Assembly: GCA_027574665.1 (NCBI GenBank)
Contig: CM050672.1
Span: 9,656,001-9,720,000, forward strand
Reading direction: 5' to 3'
Source of the DNA: Rhynochetos jubatus
Lineage: Eukaryota; Chordata; Aves; Eurypygiformes; Rhynochetidae
DNA: 64,000 nt
Positions within the stretch are counted from its first letter, which is position 1. Every line of letters begins with the position of its first letter. Made by a program: the position numbers and the translations under genes. Below, in pieces: positions 48,551 through 59,690 of this stretch. The notes under the pieces were generated by a model, which had not been told where the DNA came from, did not search any database, and worked only from the letters and a program-made list of their open reading frames with translations.

Positions 48551-51500
48551 TCAAACCACGAGAAGCTCCAGCCCAAAAGGCAGCCAAAATGCAGCCCACA
48601 TCTGGGAGAATCTCAAGAGCAGGGGGTGGAGCAAGCCAGGGCTCAAACCACGAGAAGCTCCAGCCCAAAAGTCAGCCAAAATGCAGCCCACGTCCGGGAG
48701 AATATCAAGAGCAGGGTGTGGAGCAAGCCAGGCCTCAAACCACGAGAAGCTCCAGCCCAAAAGGCAGGCAAACTCCAGCCCACGTCCGGGAGAATCTCAA
48801 GAGCAGGGGTTGGAGCAAGCCAGGCCTCAAACCACGAGAAGCTCCAGCCCAAAAGAAAGCCAAAATCCAGCCCACATCCGGGAGAATCTCAAGAGAAGGG
48901 GGTGGAGCAAGCCATGCCTCAAACCACGAGAAACTCCAGCCCAAAATCAGCCAACATGCAGACCACATCCGGGAGAATCTCAAGAGCAGGGGGTGGAGCA
49001 AGCCAGGCCTCAAACCACGAGAAGCTCCAGCCCTAAAGGCAGCCAAAATGCAGCCCACATCCGGGAGAATCTCAAGAGCAGGGGGTGGAGCAAGCCAGGC
49101 CTCAAACCACGAGAAGCTCCAGCCAAAAAGGCAGCCAAAATGCAGCCCACATCCGGGAGAATCTCAAGAGCAGGGGGTGGAGCAAGCCAGGCCTCAAACC
49201 ACGAGAAGCTCCAGCCCAAAAGGCAGCCAAAATGCAGCCCACCTCTAAGAGAATATCAAGAGCAGGGGTTGGAGCAAGCCAGGCCTCAAACCACGAGAAG
49301 CTCCAGCCAAAAAGAAAGTCAAATTCCAGCCCACATCCGGGAGAATCTCAAGAGCAGGGGGTGGAGCAAGCCAGGTCTCAAACCACGAGAAGCTCCAGCC
49401 CAAAAGGCAGCCAAAATGCAGCCCACATCCCGGAGAATCTCAAGAGCAGGGGGTGGAGCAAGGCAGGCCTCAAACCACGAGAAGCTCCAGCCCAAAAGGC
49501 AGCCAAAATCCAGCCCACCTCCGGGAGAATCTCAAGAGCAGGGGTTGGAGCAAGCCAGGCCTCAAACCACGAGAAGCTCCAGCCCAAAAGGCAGCCAAAA
49601 TCCAGCCCACCTCCGGGAGAATCTCAAGAGCAGGGGGTGGAGCAAGCCAGGCCTCAAACCACGAGAAGCTCCAGCCAAAAAGGCAGCCAAAATGCAGCCC
49701 ACATCCGGGAGAATCTCAAGAGCAGGGGGTGGAGCAAGCCAGGCCTCAAACCACGAGAAGCTCCAGCCCAAAAGGCAGCCAAAATGCAGCCCACATCCGG
49801 GAGAATCTCAAGAGCAGGGGGTGGAGCAAGCCAGGCCTCAAACCACGAGAAGCTCCAGCCCAAAAGGCAGCCAAAATGCAGCCCACCTCTAAGAGAATCT
49901 CAAGAGCAGGGGTTGGAGCAAGCCAGGCCTCAAACCACGAGAAGCTCCAGGAAAAAAGAAAGTCAAATTCCAGCCCACATCCGGGAGAATCTCAAGAGCA
50001 GGGGGTGGAGCAAGCCAGGTCTCAAACCACGAGAAGCTCCAGCCCAAAAGGCAGCCAAAATGCAGCCCACATCCCGGAGAATCTCAAGAGCAGGGGGTGG
50101 AGCAAGGCAGGCCTCAAACCACGAGAAGCTCCAGCCCAAAAGGCAGCCAAAATCCAGCCCACCTCCGGGAGAATCTCAAGAGCAGGGGTTGGAGCAAGCC
50201 AGGCCTCAAACCACGAGAAGCTCCAGCCCAAAAGGCAGCCAAAATGCAGCCCACCTCCGTGAGAATCTCAAGAGCAGGGGGTGGAGCAAGCCAGGCCTCA
50301 AACCACGAGAAGCTCCAGCCCAAAATGCAGCCAAAATCCACCCCACATACGGGAGAATATCAAGAGCAGGGGTTGGAGCAAGCCAGGCCTCAAACCACGA
50401 AAAGCTCCAGCCCAAAAGGCAGGCAAACTCCAGCCCACCTCCACGAGAATCTCAAGAGCAGGGGGTGGAGCAAGCCAGGCCTCAAACCACGAGAAACTCC
50501 AGCCCAAAAGGCAGCCAAAATGCAGACCACATCCGGGAGAATCTCAAGAGCAGGGGGTGGAGCAAGGCAGGCCTCAAACCACGAGAAGCTCCAGCCCAAA
50601 AGTCAGCCATGATCCAGCCGACATCTGGGAGAATCTCAAGAGTAGGGGGTGGAGCAAGCCAGGCCTCAAACCACGGGAAGCTCCAGTTCAAAAGGCAGCC
50701 AAAATGCAGCCCACCTCCGGGAGAATCTCAAGAGCAGGGGCTGGAGCAAGCCAGGCCTCAAACCACGAGAAGCTCCAGCCAAAAAGAAAGCCAAATTCCA
50801 GCCCACATCCGGGAGAATCTCAAGAGAAGGGGGTGGAGCAAGCCAGGCCTCAAACCACGAGAAACTCCAGCCCAAAAGGCAGCCAACATGCAGACCACAT
50901 CCGGGAGAATCTCAAGAGCAGGGGGTGGAGCAAGCCAGGCCTCAAACCACGAGAAGCTCCAGCCCAAAAGGCAGCCAAAATGCAGCCCACATCCGGGAGA
51001 ATCTCAAGAGCAGGGGGTGGAGCAAGGCAGGCCTCAAACCACGAGAAGCTCCAGCCCAAAAGGCAGCCAAAATGCAGCCCACATCCGGGAGAATATCAAG
51101 AGCAGGGGTTGGAGCAAGCCAGGCCTCAAACCACGAGAAGCTCCAGCCCAAAAGAAAGCCAAATTCCAGCCCAAATCCGGGAGAATCTCAAGAGTAGGGG
51201 GTGGGGCAAGCCAGGTCTCAAACCACGAGAAGCTCCAGCCCAAAAGGCAGCCAAAATGCAGCCCACATCCGGGAGAATCTCAAGAGCAGGGGGTGGAGCA
51301 AGCCAGGCCTCAAACCACGAGAAGATCCAGCCCAAAAGGCAGCCAAAATCCAGCCCACATCTGGGTGAATCTCAAGAGCAGGGGGTGGAGCAAGCCAGGG
51401 CTCAAACCACGAGAAGCTCCAGCCCAAAAGTCAGCCAAAATGCAGCCCACGTCCGGGAGAATATCAAGAGCAGGGTGTGGAGCAAGCCAGGCCTCAAACC

Positions 51501-53900
51501 ACGAGAAGCTCCAGCCCAAAAGGCAGGCAAACTCCAGCCCACGTCCGGGAGAATCTCAAGAGCAGGGGTTGGAGCAAGCCAGGCCTCAAACCACGAGAAG
51601 CTCCAGCCCAAAAGAAAGCCAAAATCCAGCCCACATCCGGGAGAATCTCAAGAGAAGGGGGTGGAGCAAGCCATGCCTCAAACCACGAGAAACTCCAGCC
51701 CAAAATCAGCCAACATGCAGACCACATCCGGGAGAATCTCAAGAGCAGGGGGTGGAGCAAGCCAGGCCTCAAACCACGAGAAGCTCCAGCCCTAAAGGCA
51801 GCCAAAATGCAGCCCACATCCGGGAGAATCTCAAGAGCAGGGGGTGGAGCAAGCCAGGCCTCAAACCACGAGAAGCTCCAGCCCAAAAGGCAGCCAAAAT
51901 GCAGCCCACCTCTAAGAGAATATCAAGAGCAGGGGTTGGAGCAAGCCAGGCCTCAAACCACGAGAAGCTCCAGCCAAAAAGAAAGTCAAATTCCAGCCCA
52001 CATCCGGGAGAATCTCAAGAGCAGGGGGTGGAGCAAGCCAGGTCTCAAACCACGAGAAGCTCCAGCCCAAAAGGCAGCCAAAATGCAGCCCACATCCCGG
52101 AGAATCTCAAGAGCAGGGGGTGGAGCAAGGCAGTCCTCAAACCACGAGAAGCTCCAGCCCAAAAGGCAGCCAAAATCCAGCCCACCTCCGGGAGAATCTC
52201 AAGAGCAGGGGTTGGAGCAAGCCAGGCCTCAAACCACGAGAAGCTCCAGCCCAAAAGGCAGCCAAAATCCAGCCCACCTCCGGGAGAATCTCAAGAGCAG
52301 GGGGTGGAGCAAGCCAGGCCTCAAACCACGAGAAGCTCCAGCCAAAAAGGCAGCCAAAATGCAGCCCACATCCGGGAGAATCTCAAGAGCAGGGGGTGGA
52401 GCAAGCCAGGCCTCAAACCACGAGAAGCTCCAGCCCAAAAGGCAGCCAAAATGCAGCCCACATCCGGGAGAATCTCAAGAGCAGGGGGTGGAGCAAGCCA
52501 GGCCTCAAACCACGAGAAGCTCCAGCCCAAAAGGCAGCCAAATTGCAGCCCACCTCTAAGAGAATCTCAAGAGCAGGGGTTGGAGCAAGCCAGGCCTCAA
52601 ACCACGAGAAGCTCCAGCCAAAAAGAAAGTCAAATTCCAGCCCACATCCGGGAGAATCTCAAGAGCAGGGGGTGGAGCAAGCCAGGTCTCAAACCACGAG
52701 AAGCTCCAGCCCAAAAGGCAGCCAAAATGCAGCCCACATCCCGGAGAATCTCAAGAGCAGGGGGTGGAGCAAGGCAGGCCTCAAACCACGAGAAGCTCCA
52801 GCCCAAAAGGCAGCCAAAATCCAGCCCACCTCCGGGAGAATCTCAAGAGCAGGGGTTGGAGCAAGCCAGGCCTCAAACCACGAGAAGCTCCAGCCCAAAA
52901 GGCAGCCAAAATCCAGCCCACCTCCGTGAGAATCTCAAGAGCAGGGGGTGGAGCAAGCCAGGCCTCAAACCACGAGAAGCTCCAGCCCAAAATGCAGCCA
53001 AAATCCACCCCACATACGGGAGAATATCAAGAGCAGGGGTTGGAGCAAGCCAGGCCTCAAACCACGAAAAGCTCCAGCCCAAAAGGCAGGCAAACTCCAG
53101 CCCACCTCCACGAGAATCTCAAGAGCAGGGGGTGGAGCAAGCCAGGCCTCAAACCACGAGAAACTCCAGCCCAAAAGGCAGCCAAAATGCAGACCACATC
53201 CGGGAGAATCTCAAGAGCAGGGGGTGGAGCAAGGCAGGCCTCAAACCACGAGAAGCTCCAGCCCAAAAGTCAGCCATGATCCAGCCGACATCTGGGAGAA
53301 TCTCAAGAGTAGGGGGTGGAGCAAGCCAGGCCTCAAACCACGGGAAGCTCCAGTTCAAAAGGCAGCCAAAATGCAGCCCACCTCCGGGAGAATCTCAAGA
53401 GCAGGGGCTGGAGCAAGCCAGGCCTCAAACCACGAGAAGCTCCAGCCAAAAAGAAAGCCAAATTCCAGCCCACATCCGGGAGAATCTCAAGAGAAGGGGG
53501 TGGAGCAAGCCAGGCCTCAAACCACGAGAAACTCCAGCCCAAAAGGCAGCCAACATGCAGACCACATCCGGGAGAATCTCAAGAGCAGGGGGTGGAGCAA
53601 GCCAGGCCTCAAACCACGAGAAGCTCCAGCCCAAAAGGCAGCCAAAATGCAGCCCAAATCCGGGAGAATCTCAAGAGTAGGGGGTGGGGCAAGCCAGGTC
53701 TCAAACCACGAGAAGCTCCAGCCCAAAAGGCAGCCAAAATGCAGCCCACATCCGGGAGAATCTCAAGAGCAGTGGGTGGAGCAAGCCAGGCCTCAAACCA
53801 CGAGAAGATCCAGCCCAAAAGGCAGCCAAAATCCAGCCCACATCTGGGTGAATCTCAAGAGCAGGGGGTGGAGCAAGCCAGGGCTCAAACCACGAGAAGC
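48551..53900. repeat. 2.67-2.76 kb HOR, two copies plus start of a third
   Basis: Copy 1 begins near 48551, copy 2 near 51310, and a third start lies near 53790 (offset 2483 bp from copy 2). Between copies 1 and 2 the offset is 2759 bp at the left edge (CGTCCGGGAGAATATC with AGGGTGTGG, about 48692 and 51451) and 2667 bp from about 49.2 kb on (CACCTCTAAGAG, 49241 and 51908; CCACCCCACATACGG, about 50338 and 53005; CAGCCATGATCCAGCCGAC, about 50604 and 53271). One monomer was therefore lost in copy 2. Only scattered single-base differences were seen (for example TGCAGCCCACCTCCGTG against TCCAGCCCACCTCCGTG, near 50247 and 52914). Confidence 0.9.
49234..50525. repeat. Nested 7-monomer repeat (644 bp) inside the 2.67 kb HOR, first copy
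   Basis: The run CACCTCTAAGAG, AAAGAAAGTCAAATTCC, CCAGGTCTCAAACC, CATCCCGGAG, GCAAGGCAGG, GGGTTGGAGC recurs 644 bp later, with CACCTCTAAGAG at 49241 and 49885. The same nested pair exists in the second HOR copy at 51908 and 52552. So the 7-mer doubled first, and the larger unit containing it was then duplicated. One copy has a private change, CTCCAGGAAAAAAGAAAG near 49946. Confidence 0.88.
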
Positions 53901-54269
53901 TCCAGCCCAAAAGTCAGCCAAAATGCAGCCCACGTCCGGGAGAATATCAAGAGCAGGGGGTGGAGCAAGCCAGGCCTCAAACCACGAGAAGCTCCAGCCC
54001 AAAAGGCAGGCAAACTCCAGCCCACATGCGGGAGAATCTCAAGAGCAGGGGGTGGAGCAAGGCAGGCCTCAAACCACGAGAAGCTCCAGCCCAAAAGGCA
54101 GCCAAAATGCAGCCCACATCCGGGAGAATCTCAAGAGCAGGGGGTGGAGCAAGCCAGGCCTCAAACCACGAGAAGCTCCAGCCAAAAAGGCAGCCAAAAT
54201 GCAGCCCATATCCGGGAGAATCTCAAGAGCAGGGGGTGGAGCAAGCCAGGCCTCAAACCACGAGAAGCT

Positions 54270-57200
54270 CTAGCCCAAAAGGCAGCCAAAATCCAGCCCA
54301 CATCCGGGAGAATCTAAAGAGCAGGCCGTGGAGCAAGCCAGGCCTCAAACCACGAGAAGCTCCAGCCCAAAACGCAGCCAAAATCCAGCCCACATCGAGG
54401 AGAAAATCAAGAGCAGGGGGTGGAGCAAGCCAGGCCTCAAACCACGAGAAGCCCCAGCCCAAAAGTCAGCCAAAATGCAGCCCACATCCGGGAGAATCTG
54501 AAGAGCAGGGGTTTAAGCAAACCAAGGCTCAAACCACGAGAAGCTCCAGCCCAAAATGCAGCCAAAATCCAGCCCACATCCTTGAGAAAATCAAAAGCAG
54601 GGGGTGGAGCAAGCCAGGCCTCAAATCACGAGAAGCTCCAGCGCAAAAGGCAGCCAAAATCCAGTCCACATCCAGGAGAATATCAAGGGCAGGGGTTGGA
54701 GCAAGCCAGGGCTCAAACCACGAGAAGCTCCAGCCCAAAAGGCAGCCAAAATGCAGCCCACATCCGGGAGAATCTCAAGAGCAGCGCGTGGAGCAAGCCA
54801 GGCCTCAAACCACGAGAAACTCCAGCCCAAAAGGCAGCCAAAATGCAGACCACCTCCGGGAGAATCTCAAGAGCAGGGGGTGGAGCAAGCCAGGCCTCAA
54901 ACCACGAGAAACTCCAGCCCAAAAGGCAGCCAAAATGCAGCCCACATCCGGGAGAATCTCAAGAGCAGGGGGTGGAGCAAGCCAGGCCTCAAACCACGAG
55001 AAGCTCCAGCCCAAAAGGCAACCAAAATGCAGCCCACATCTGGGAGAATCTCAAGAGCAGGGGGTGGAGCAAGCCAGGCCTCAAACCACGAGAAGCTCCA
55101 GCCCTAAAGGCAGCCAAAATGCAGCCCACATCTAGGAGAATCTCAAGAGCAGGGGGTGGAGCAAGCCAGGCCTCAAACCACGAGAAGCTCCAGCCCAAAA
55201 GGCAGCCAAACTGCAGCCCACATCCGGGAGAATCTCAAGAGCAGGGGGTGGAGCAAGCCAGGCCTCAAACCACGAGAAGCAACCGGCCCAAAAGGCAGCC
55301 AAAATCCAGTCCACATCCGGGAGAGTATCAAGAGCAGGGGTTGGAGCAAGCCAGGGCTCAAACCACGAGAAGCTCCAGCCCAAAAGGCAGCCAAAATCCA
55401 GCGCACATCCGTGAGAAACTCAAGAGCAGGGGATGGAGCAAGCCAGGGCTCAAACCACAACAAGCTCCAGCCCAAAAAGCAGCCAAAATGCAGCCCACGT
55501 CCGGGAGAATCTCAAGAGCAGGGGGTGGAGCAAGCCAGGCCTCAAACCACGAGAAGCTCCAGCCCAAAATGCAGCCAAAATCCAGCCCACATCCGGGAGA
55601 ATCTCAAGAGCAGGGGGTGGAGCAAGCCAGGCCTCAAACCAGGAGAAGCTCCAGCCCAAAAGGCAGCCAAAATGCAGCCCACATCAGGGAGAATCTCAAG
55701 AGCAGGGGGTGGAGCAAGCCAGGCCTCAAACCACGAGAAGCTCCAGCCCAAAAGTCAGCCAAAATGCAGCCCACATCCGGGAGAATCTCAAGAGCAGGGG
55801 GTGGAGCAAGCCAGGCCTCAAACCACAAGAAGCTCCAGCCCAAAATGCAGCCAAAATGCAGCCCACATCAGGGAGAATCTCAAGAGCAGGGGGTGGAGCA
55901 AGGCAGGCCTCAAACCTAGAGATTCTCCAGCCCAAAAGGCAGCCAAAATGCAGCCCACATCTAGGAGAATCTCAAGAGCAGGGGGTGGAGCAAGCCAGGC
56001 CTCAAACCACGAGAAGCTCCAGCCCAAAAGGCAGCCAAAATGCAGCCCACATCCGGGAGAATCTCAAGAGCAGGGGGTGGAGCAAGCCAGGCCTCAAACC
56101 ACGAGAAGCAACCGGCCCAAAAGGCAGCCAAAATCCAGTCCACATCCAGGAGAGTATCAAGAGCAGGGGGTGGAGCAAGCCAGGGCTCAAACCACGAGAA
56201 GCTCCAGCCCAAAAGGCAGCCAAAATCCAGCCCACATCCGGGAGAATCTCAAGAGCAGGTCGTGGAGCAAGCCAGGCCTCAAACCACAACAAGCTCCAGC
56301 CCAAAAAGCAGCCAAAATGCAGCCCACGTCCGGGAGAATATCAAGAGCAGGGGGTGGAGCAAGCCAGGCCTCAAACCACGAGAAGCTCCAGCCCAAAAAT
56401 CAGCCAAAATGCAGCCCACATCCGGGAGAATCTGAAGAGCAGGGGTTTAAGCAAACCAAGGCTCAAACCACGAGAAGCTCCAGCCCAAAAGGCAGCCAAA
56501 ATCCAGCCCACATGCGGGAGAATCTCAAGAGCAGGGGGTGGAGCAAGCCAGGCCTCAAACCACGAGAAGCTCCAGCCCAAAAGGCAGCCAAAATCCAGCC
56601 CATATCCGGGAGAAAATCAAAAGCAGGGGGTGGAGCAAGCCAGGCCTCAAATCACGAGAAGCTCCAGCCCAAAAGGCAGCCAAAATCCAGTCCACATCCG
56701 GGAGAATATCAAGGGCAGGGGTTGGAGCAAGCCAGGGCTCAAACCACGAGAAGCTCCAGCCCAAAAGGCAGCCAAAATGCAGCCCACATCCGGGAGAATC
56801 TCAAGAGCAGGGGTTGGAGCAAGCCAGGCCTCAAACCACGAGAAACTCCAGCCCAAAAGGCAGCCAAAATGCAGACCACATCCGGGAGAATCTCAAGAGC
56901 AGGGGGTGGAGCAAGCCAGGCCTCAAACCACGAGAAGCTCCAGCCCAAAAGGCAGCCAAAATGCAGCCCACATCCGGGAGAATCTCAAGAGCAGGGGGTG
57001 GAGCAAGCCAGGCCTCAAACCACGAGAAGCTCCAGCCCAAAAGGCAACCAAAATGCAGCCCACATCCAGGAGAATCTCAAGAGCAGGGGGTGGAGCAAGC
57101 CAGGCCTCAAACCACGAGAAGCTCCAGCCCTAAAGGCAGCCAAAATGCAGCCCACATCTAGGAGAATCTCAAGAGCAGGGGGTGGAGCAAGCCAGGCCTC

Positions 57201-59690
57201 AAACCACGAGAAGCTCCAGCCCAAAAGGCAGCCAAAATGCAGCCCACATCCGGGAGAATCTCAAGAGCAGGGGGTGGAGCAAGCCAGGCCTCAAACCACG
57301 AGAAGCAACCGGCCCAAAAGGCAGCCAAAATCCAGTCCAGATCCGGGAGAGTATCAAGAGCAGGGGTTGGAGCAAGCCAGGGCTCAAACCACGAGAAGCT
57401 CCAGCCCAAAAGGCAGCCAAAATCCAGCGCACATCCGGGAGAAACTCAAGAGCAGGGGATGGAGCAAGCCAGGGCTCAAACCACAACAAGCTCCAGCCCA
57501 AAAAGCAGCCAAAATGCAGCCCACGTCCGGGAGAATCTCAAGAGCAGGGGGTGGAGCAAGCCAGGCCTCAAACCACGAGAAGCTCCAGCCCAAAATGCAG
57601 CCAAAATCCAGCCCACATCCGGGAGAATCTCAAGAGCAGGGGGTGGAGCAAGCCAGGCCTCAAACCAGGAGAAGCTCCAGCCCAAAAGGCAGCCAAAATC
57701 CAGCCCACATCAGGGAGAATCTCAAGAGCAGGGGGTGGAGCAAGCCAGGCCTCAAACCACGAGAAGCTCCAGCCCAAAAGTCAGCCAAAATGCAGCCCAC
57801 ATCCGGGAGAATCTCAAGAGCAGGGGGTGGAGCAAGCCAGGCCTCAAACCACAAGAAGCTCCAGCCCAAAATGCAGCCAAAATGCAGCCCACATCAGGGA
57901 GAATCTCAAGAGCAGGGGGTGGAGCAAGGCAGGCCTCAAACCTAGAGATTCTCCAGCCCAAAAGGCAGCCAAAATGCAGCCCACATCAGGGAGAATCTCA
58001 AGAGCAGGGGGTGGAGCAAGCCAGGCCTCAAACCACGAGAAGCTCCAGCCCTAAAGGCAGCCAAAATGCAGCCCACATCTAGGAGAATCTCAAGAGCAGG
58101 GGGTGGAGCAAGCCAGGCCTCAAACCACGAGAAGCTCCAGCCCAAAAGGCAGCCAAAATGCAGCCCACATCCGGGAGAATCTCAAGAGCAGGGGGTGGAG
58201 CAAGCCAGGCCTCAAACCACGAGAAGCAACCGGCCCAAAAGGCAGCCAAAATCCAGTCCACATCCAGGAGAGTATCAAGAGCAGGGGGTGGAGCAAGCCA
58301 GGGCTCAAACCACGAGAAGCTCCAGCCCAAAAGGCAGCCAAAATCCAGCCCACATCCGGGAGAATCTCAAGAGCAGGTCGTGGAGCAAGCCAGGCCTCAA
58401 ACCACAACAAGCTCCAGCCCAAAAAGCAGCCAAAATGCAGCCCACGTCCGGGAGAATATCAAGAGCAGGGGGTGGAGCAAGCCAGGCCTCAAACCACGAG
58501 AAGCTCCAGCCCAAAAATCAGCCAAAATGCAGCCCACATCCGGGAGAATCTGAAGAGCAGGGGTTTAAGCAAACCAAGGCTCAAACCACGAGAAGCTCCA
58601 GCCCAAAAGGCAGCCAAAATCCAGCCCACATGCGGGAGAATCTCAAGAGCAGGGGGTGGAGCAAGCCAGGCCTCAAACCACGAGAAGCTCCAGCCCAAAA
58701 GGCAGCCAAAATCCAGCCCATATCCGGGAGAAAATCAAAAGCAGGGGGTGGAGCAAGCCAGGCCTCAAATCACGAGAAGCTCCAGCCCAAAAGGCAGCCA
58801 AAATCCAGTCCACATCCGGGAGAATATCAAGAGCAGGGGTTGGAGCAAGCCAGGGCTCAAAACACGAGAAGCTCCAGCCCAAAAGGCAGCCAAAATGCAG
58901 CCCACCTCCGGGAGAATCTCAAGAGCAGGGGGTGGAGCAAGCCAGGCCTCAAACCACGAGAAGCTCCAACCCAAAAGGCAGCCAAAATGCAGCCCACCTC
59001 CGGGAGAATCTCAAGAGCAGGGGGTGGAGCAAGCCAGGCCTCAAACCACGAGAAGCTCCAGCCCAAAAGTCAGCCAAAATGCAGCCCACATCCGGGAGAA
59101 TCTCAAGAGCAGGGGGTGGAGCAAGCCAGGCCTCAAACCACGAGAAGCTCCAGCCCAAAAGGCAGCCAAAATGCAGCCCACATCCGGGAGAATCTCAAGA
59201 GCAGGGGGTGGAGCAAGCCAGGCCTCAAACCACGAGAAGCTCCAGCCCTAAAGGCAGCCAAAATGCAGCCCACATCTAGGAGAATCTCAAGAGCAGGGGG
59301 TGGAGCAAGCCAGGCCTCAAACCACGAGAAGCTCCAGCCCAAAAGGCAGCCAAAATCCAGCCCACATCCGGGAGAATCTCAAGAGCAGGTCGTGGAGCAA
59401 GCCAGGCCTCAAACCACAACAAGCTCCAGCCCAAAAAGCAGCCAAAATGCAGCCCACGTCCAGGAGAATATCAAGAGCAGGGGGTGGAGCAAGCCAGGCC
59501 TCAAACCACGAGAAGCTCCAGCCCAAAAGTCAGCCAAAATGCAGCGCACATCCAGGAGAATCTCAAGAGCAGGGGGTGGAGCAAGCCAGGCCTCAAACCA
59601 CGAGAAGCTCCAACCCAAAAGGCAGCCAAAATACAGCCCACATCCGGGAGAAAATCAAGAGCAGGGGGTGGAGCAAGCCAGGCCTCAAAC
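54270..59690. repeat. Subfamily zone 5: 2.03-2.12 kb HOR with CAACCGG tags
   Basis: About 55132-57157 is repeated at about 57158-59250. The offset is 2026 bp at the left (CAACCGG, 55276 and 57302) and 2118 bp at the right (CAACCGG, 56105 and 58223; GGGTTTAAGCAAACCAAGG, about 56450 and 58568). The difference is one monomer. Other markers: GAGTATCAAGAGC, ACCACAACAAGCTCC, CATCTAGGAGAATC, CCAGCCCTAAAGG, CATCAGGGAGAATC and CTCAAACCTAGAGATTC. A partial earlier copy with TTTAAGCAAACC lies near 54515. Within each copy the CAACCGG units are 829 or 921 bp apart (9 or 10 monomers plus one base). Confidence 0.88.

Larger units (their letters stand above)
46000..54270. repeat. Subfamily zone 4 (CCTCTAAGAG / AAAGAAAGTCAAATTCC monomers)
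   Basis: Marker alleles are CACCTCTAAGAGAAT (47585, 49241, 49885, 51908 and 52552), AAAGAAAGTCAAATTCC, CATCCCGGAGAATC, CCAGCCAAAAAGG, CCAGCCCTAAAGG and CCAGGTCTCAAACC. Most other positions are close to consensus, so this zone looks more homogeneous than zones 2 and 3. The longest plus-strand open frame in the window lies here because stop-creating variants are rare. Confidence 0.65.
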
